Shown: piece after piece, positions 4,489 to 5,312 of the stretch
Layout: each line of letters begins with the position of its first letter
How positions within the stretch are numbered: the first letter of the stretch is position 1
NCBI GenBank assembly: GCA_025462985.1
Contig: JAOAPP010000137.1
Coordinates: 1-5,312 of the forward strand
Origin: Bryobacterales bacterium
GTDB taxonomy: Bacteria > Acidobacteriota > Terriglobia > Bryobacterales > Bryobacteraceae
Direction of reading: 5' to 3'
DNA: 5,312 bases
Made by a program: the position numbers and the translations under genes
Notes under the pieces: model-generated
What the model saw: only the letters and a program-made list of their open reading frames with translations
Database searches by the model: none
Told to the model about the DNA's origin: nothing

Positions 4489-4606
4489 ACGTGGCGGCGC
4501 CAAGATTGCATCAGCGGATGCATGCAGCAAGAGAAGTCATGTTGGACCGCGAAAGGCGTGTCTCATTGTAGAGGTGGCTCGACAGATGGACCGGACGGTT
4601 CGGAGC

Positions 4607-4628
4607 CCTCCCTACCTGAAGAGGGAGG
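4607..4628 (-). terminator. Hairpin just after the MBL-fold gene stop, possible terminator
   Basis: CCTCCCT (4607-4613) and AGGGAGG (4622-4628) form a perfect 7-bp stem with an 8-nt loop, starting 1 nt after the stop codon of the minus-strand gene. No T run follows on the minus strand (the next bases are GGCTCCGAACC), so it is not a classical intrinsic terminator. It may act as a transcript 3'-end stabiliser or weak terminator. Confidence 0.4.
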
Positions 4629-4629
4629 A

Positions 4630-5312
4630 CTACAGCGGCAGGGCAAACGTTTCGCCGATTTCGCGGAGCGCGATGCGTTCCGGTTGATCCCGCAGCGCTC
4701 CTTCAAAGCGTTCGATCGGTTCACGGAACGGTTCGAAGCTGAGCCGGAATGTTTGATGATGGATCGGCATGATGAAACGTGCGCCGGCAGCAGTCGCCAT
4801 TTGCACCGCTTCCTCGGGATTACAATGCGAACGGATCCACGGGTTGTAACAACCGATCGACATCAGCGCGAGATCGATCGGCCCGAAGCGGCGTAATGTG
4901 GCAAAGGATTCGGTGAAAGCGGTATCACCGCCGAACACGATCGTGTGATTATTTCTTTGCAAGACGTATCCGTTGTAACCGCGCTGCGTATCCCGTTGCA
5001 CCCGTGCTCCCCAGTGTTTCACGCGGAAGGCAGTGACTTCGACGTTGCCCGCCGCCGTTTCGATAACTTTACTTTCTTCCCAGCGCAGCTCCGAGACGTG
5101 GCGAAGACGGGTCCAACGCAGTAAATCTTTCGTTCGGAGCGCAGTGATGACTTTGGTGGAGGCATCAAAGTCCGCCTTCGCTTTGCTACGGCGTGACAGG
5201 CGATGCAGGGTGCGCAGATCGAAGTGGTCGAAGTGCGCGTGCGAAAGAATGACAAGATCGATCCTTGGCAGTTCACCCACGGTCAGAGCGGGCGCGGTCA
5301 GACGCTTTGGGC
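4630..5312 (-). CDS. MBL-fold metallo-hydrolase (UlaG/NAPE-PLD-like), N-terminus outside window
   Basis: The frame is open from the right window edge to TAG at 4630-4632, giving at least 226 residues. GTG at 5278-5280 is a possible start, but the frame continues upstream without a stop (PKRLTAPALTVGELPRIDLV), as in family members that have about 100 further N-terminal residues. The real start therefore lies beyond 5312. Counting from that GTG: HAHFDH (14-19) is the first metal-binding motif, then KHWGAR (88-93), GGDT (117-120), the GPIDLALMSIGCYNP stretch (133-147), CNPEEAV (153-159) and PIHHQTFRLSFEP (172-184). All the expected His/Asp ligands are present, so a di-metal hydrolase is predicted. 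KHWG, NPEEA and H.QTFRL are features of the UlaG/NAPE-PLD-type branch (lactonases and phosphodiesterases). The substrate is unknown. It is backbone rather than cassette: opposite strand, no attC, and beyond the tRNA. Confidence 0.88.
   Translation of the reverse strand, partial: PKRLTAPALTVGELPRIDLVILSHAHFDHFDLRTLHRLSRRSKAKADFDASTKVITALRTKDLLRWTRLRHVSELRWEESKVIETAAGNVEVTAFRVKHWGARVQRDTQRGYNGYVLQRNNHTIVFGGDTAFTESFATLRRFGPIDLALMSIGCYNPWIRSHCNPEEAVQMATAAGARFIMPIHHQTFRLSFEPFREPIERFEGALRDQPERIALREIGETFALPL

Noticed and set aside
4507..4522. Small hairpin TGCATC/GATGCA near the tRNA 5' side
   Set aside because: A 6-bp stem without a T run, upstream of the tRNA on its own strand; no function can be supported.
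5278..5280. GTG as the true start of the MBL-fold gene
   Set aside because: The frame stays open upstream to the window edge with family-like sequence, and the first metal motif would otherwise lie only 14 residues from the N-terminus.

Overview
The window is most simply read as the distal part of a chromosomal (sedentary) integron gene-cassette array, positions 1 to about 4403, lying against ordinary chromosomal backbone: a minus-strand tRNA-Thr(CGU) and a minus-strand metallo-beta-lactamase-fold hydrolase. The key evidence is a set of imperfect inverted repeats that start with RYYYAAC (mostly GCCTAAC) and end with GTTRRRY (mostly GTTAGGC). They are 123-124 bp long, have near-perfect complementary inner arms with one unpaired A in the left arm, and sit just 3' of each gene. 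This is the architecture of attC sites. No integrase gene or attI is visible. The cassette orientation predicts that they lie to the left of the window.

Layout from left to right: 3' end of a DUF3224 gene, then attC1; an SRPBCC (polyketide cyclase/dehydrase-like) gene, then attC2; an isoprenylcysteine carboxyl methyltransferase (ICMT)-like membrane methyltransferase gene, then attC3; an unrecognised polytopic membrane protein gene broken by an apparent +1 frameshift in its fifth membrane segment, then attC4; a secreted or membrane-anchored PDZ protein whose reading frame runs into a broken attC5; an EVE/PUA-like protein gene, then a diverged attC6; a DUF2306-like membrane protein gene, then a left-half remnant of attC7 ending about 13 bp from the 3' end of the tRNA. 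All cassette genes are on the plus strand, as expected for transcription from a distant cassette promoter. Their products have unrelated functions, so they do not form a pathway. Several are membrane-associated.

The attC sites at 136-258, 745-867, 1542-1665 and 2511-2633 look foldable. Those at 3025, 3569 and 4377 are broken or diverged. This left-to-right decay fits new cassettes being added at the attI end while old ones degrade at the distal end. The last cassette still shows the expected signature: its left edge TTAGAT (3727-3732) matches the complement of its own attC left box, ATCTAAC (4377-4383).

The organism is a bacterium. The closely similar attC sites resemble cassette arrays from environmental, often soil, bacteria. 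Verrucomicrobiota is my best guess, based on general resemblance only. No wholly new enzymatic system is evident. The most notable points are the array itself, the frameshift, the attC-derived C-terminus of the PDZ protein, and the array ending beside a tRNA gene.
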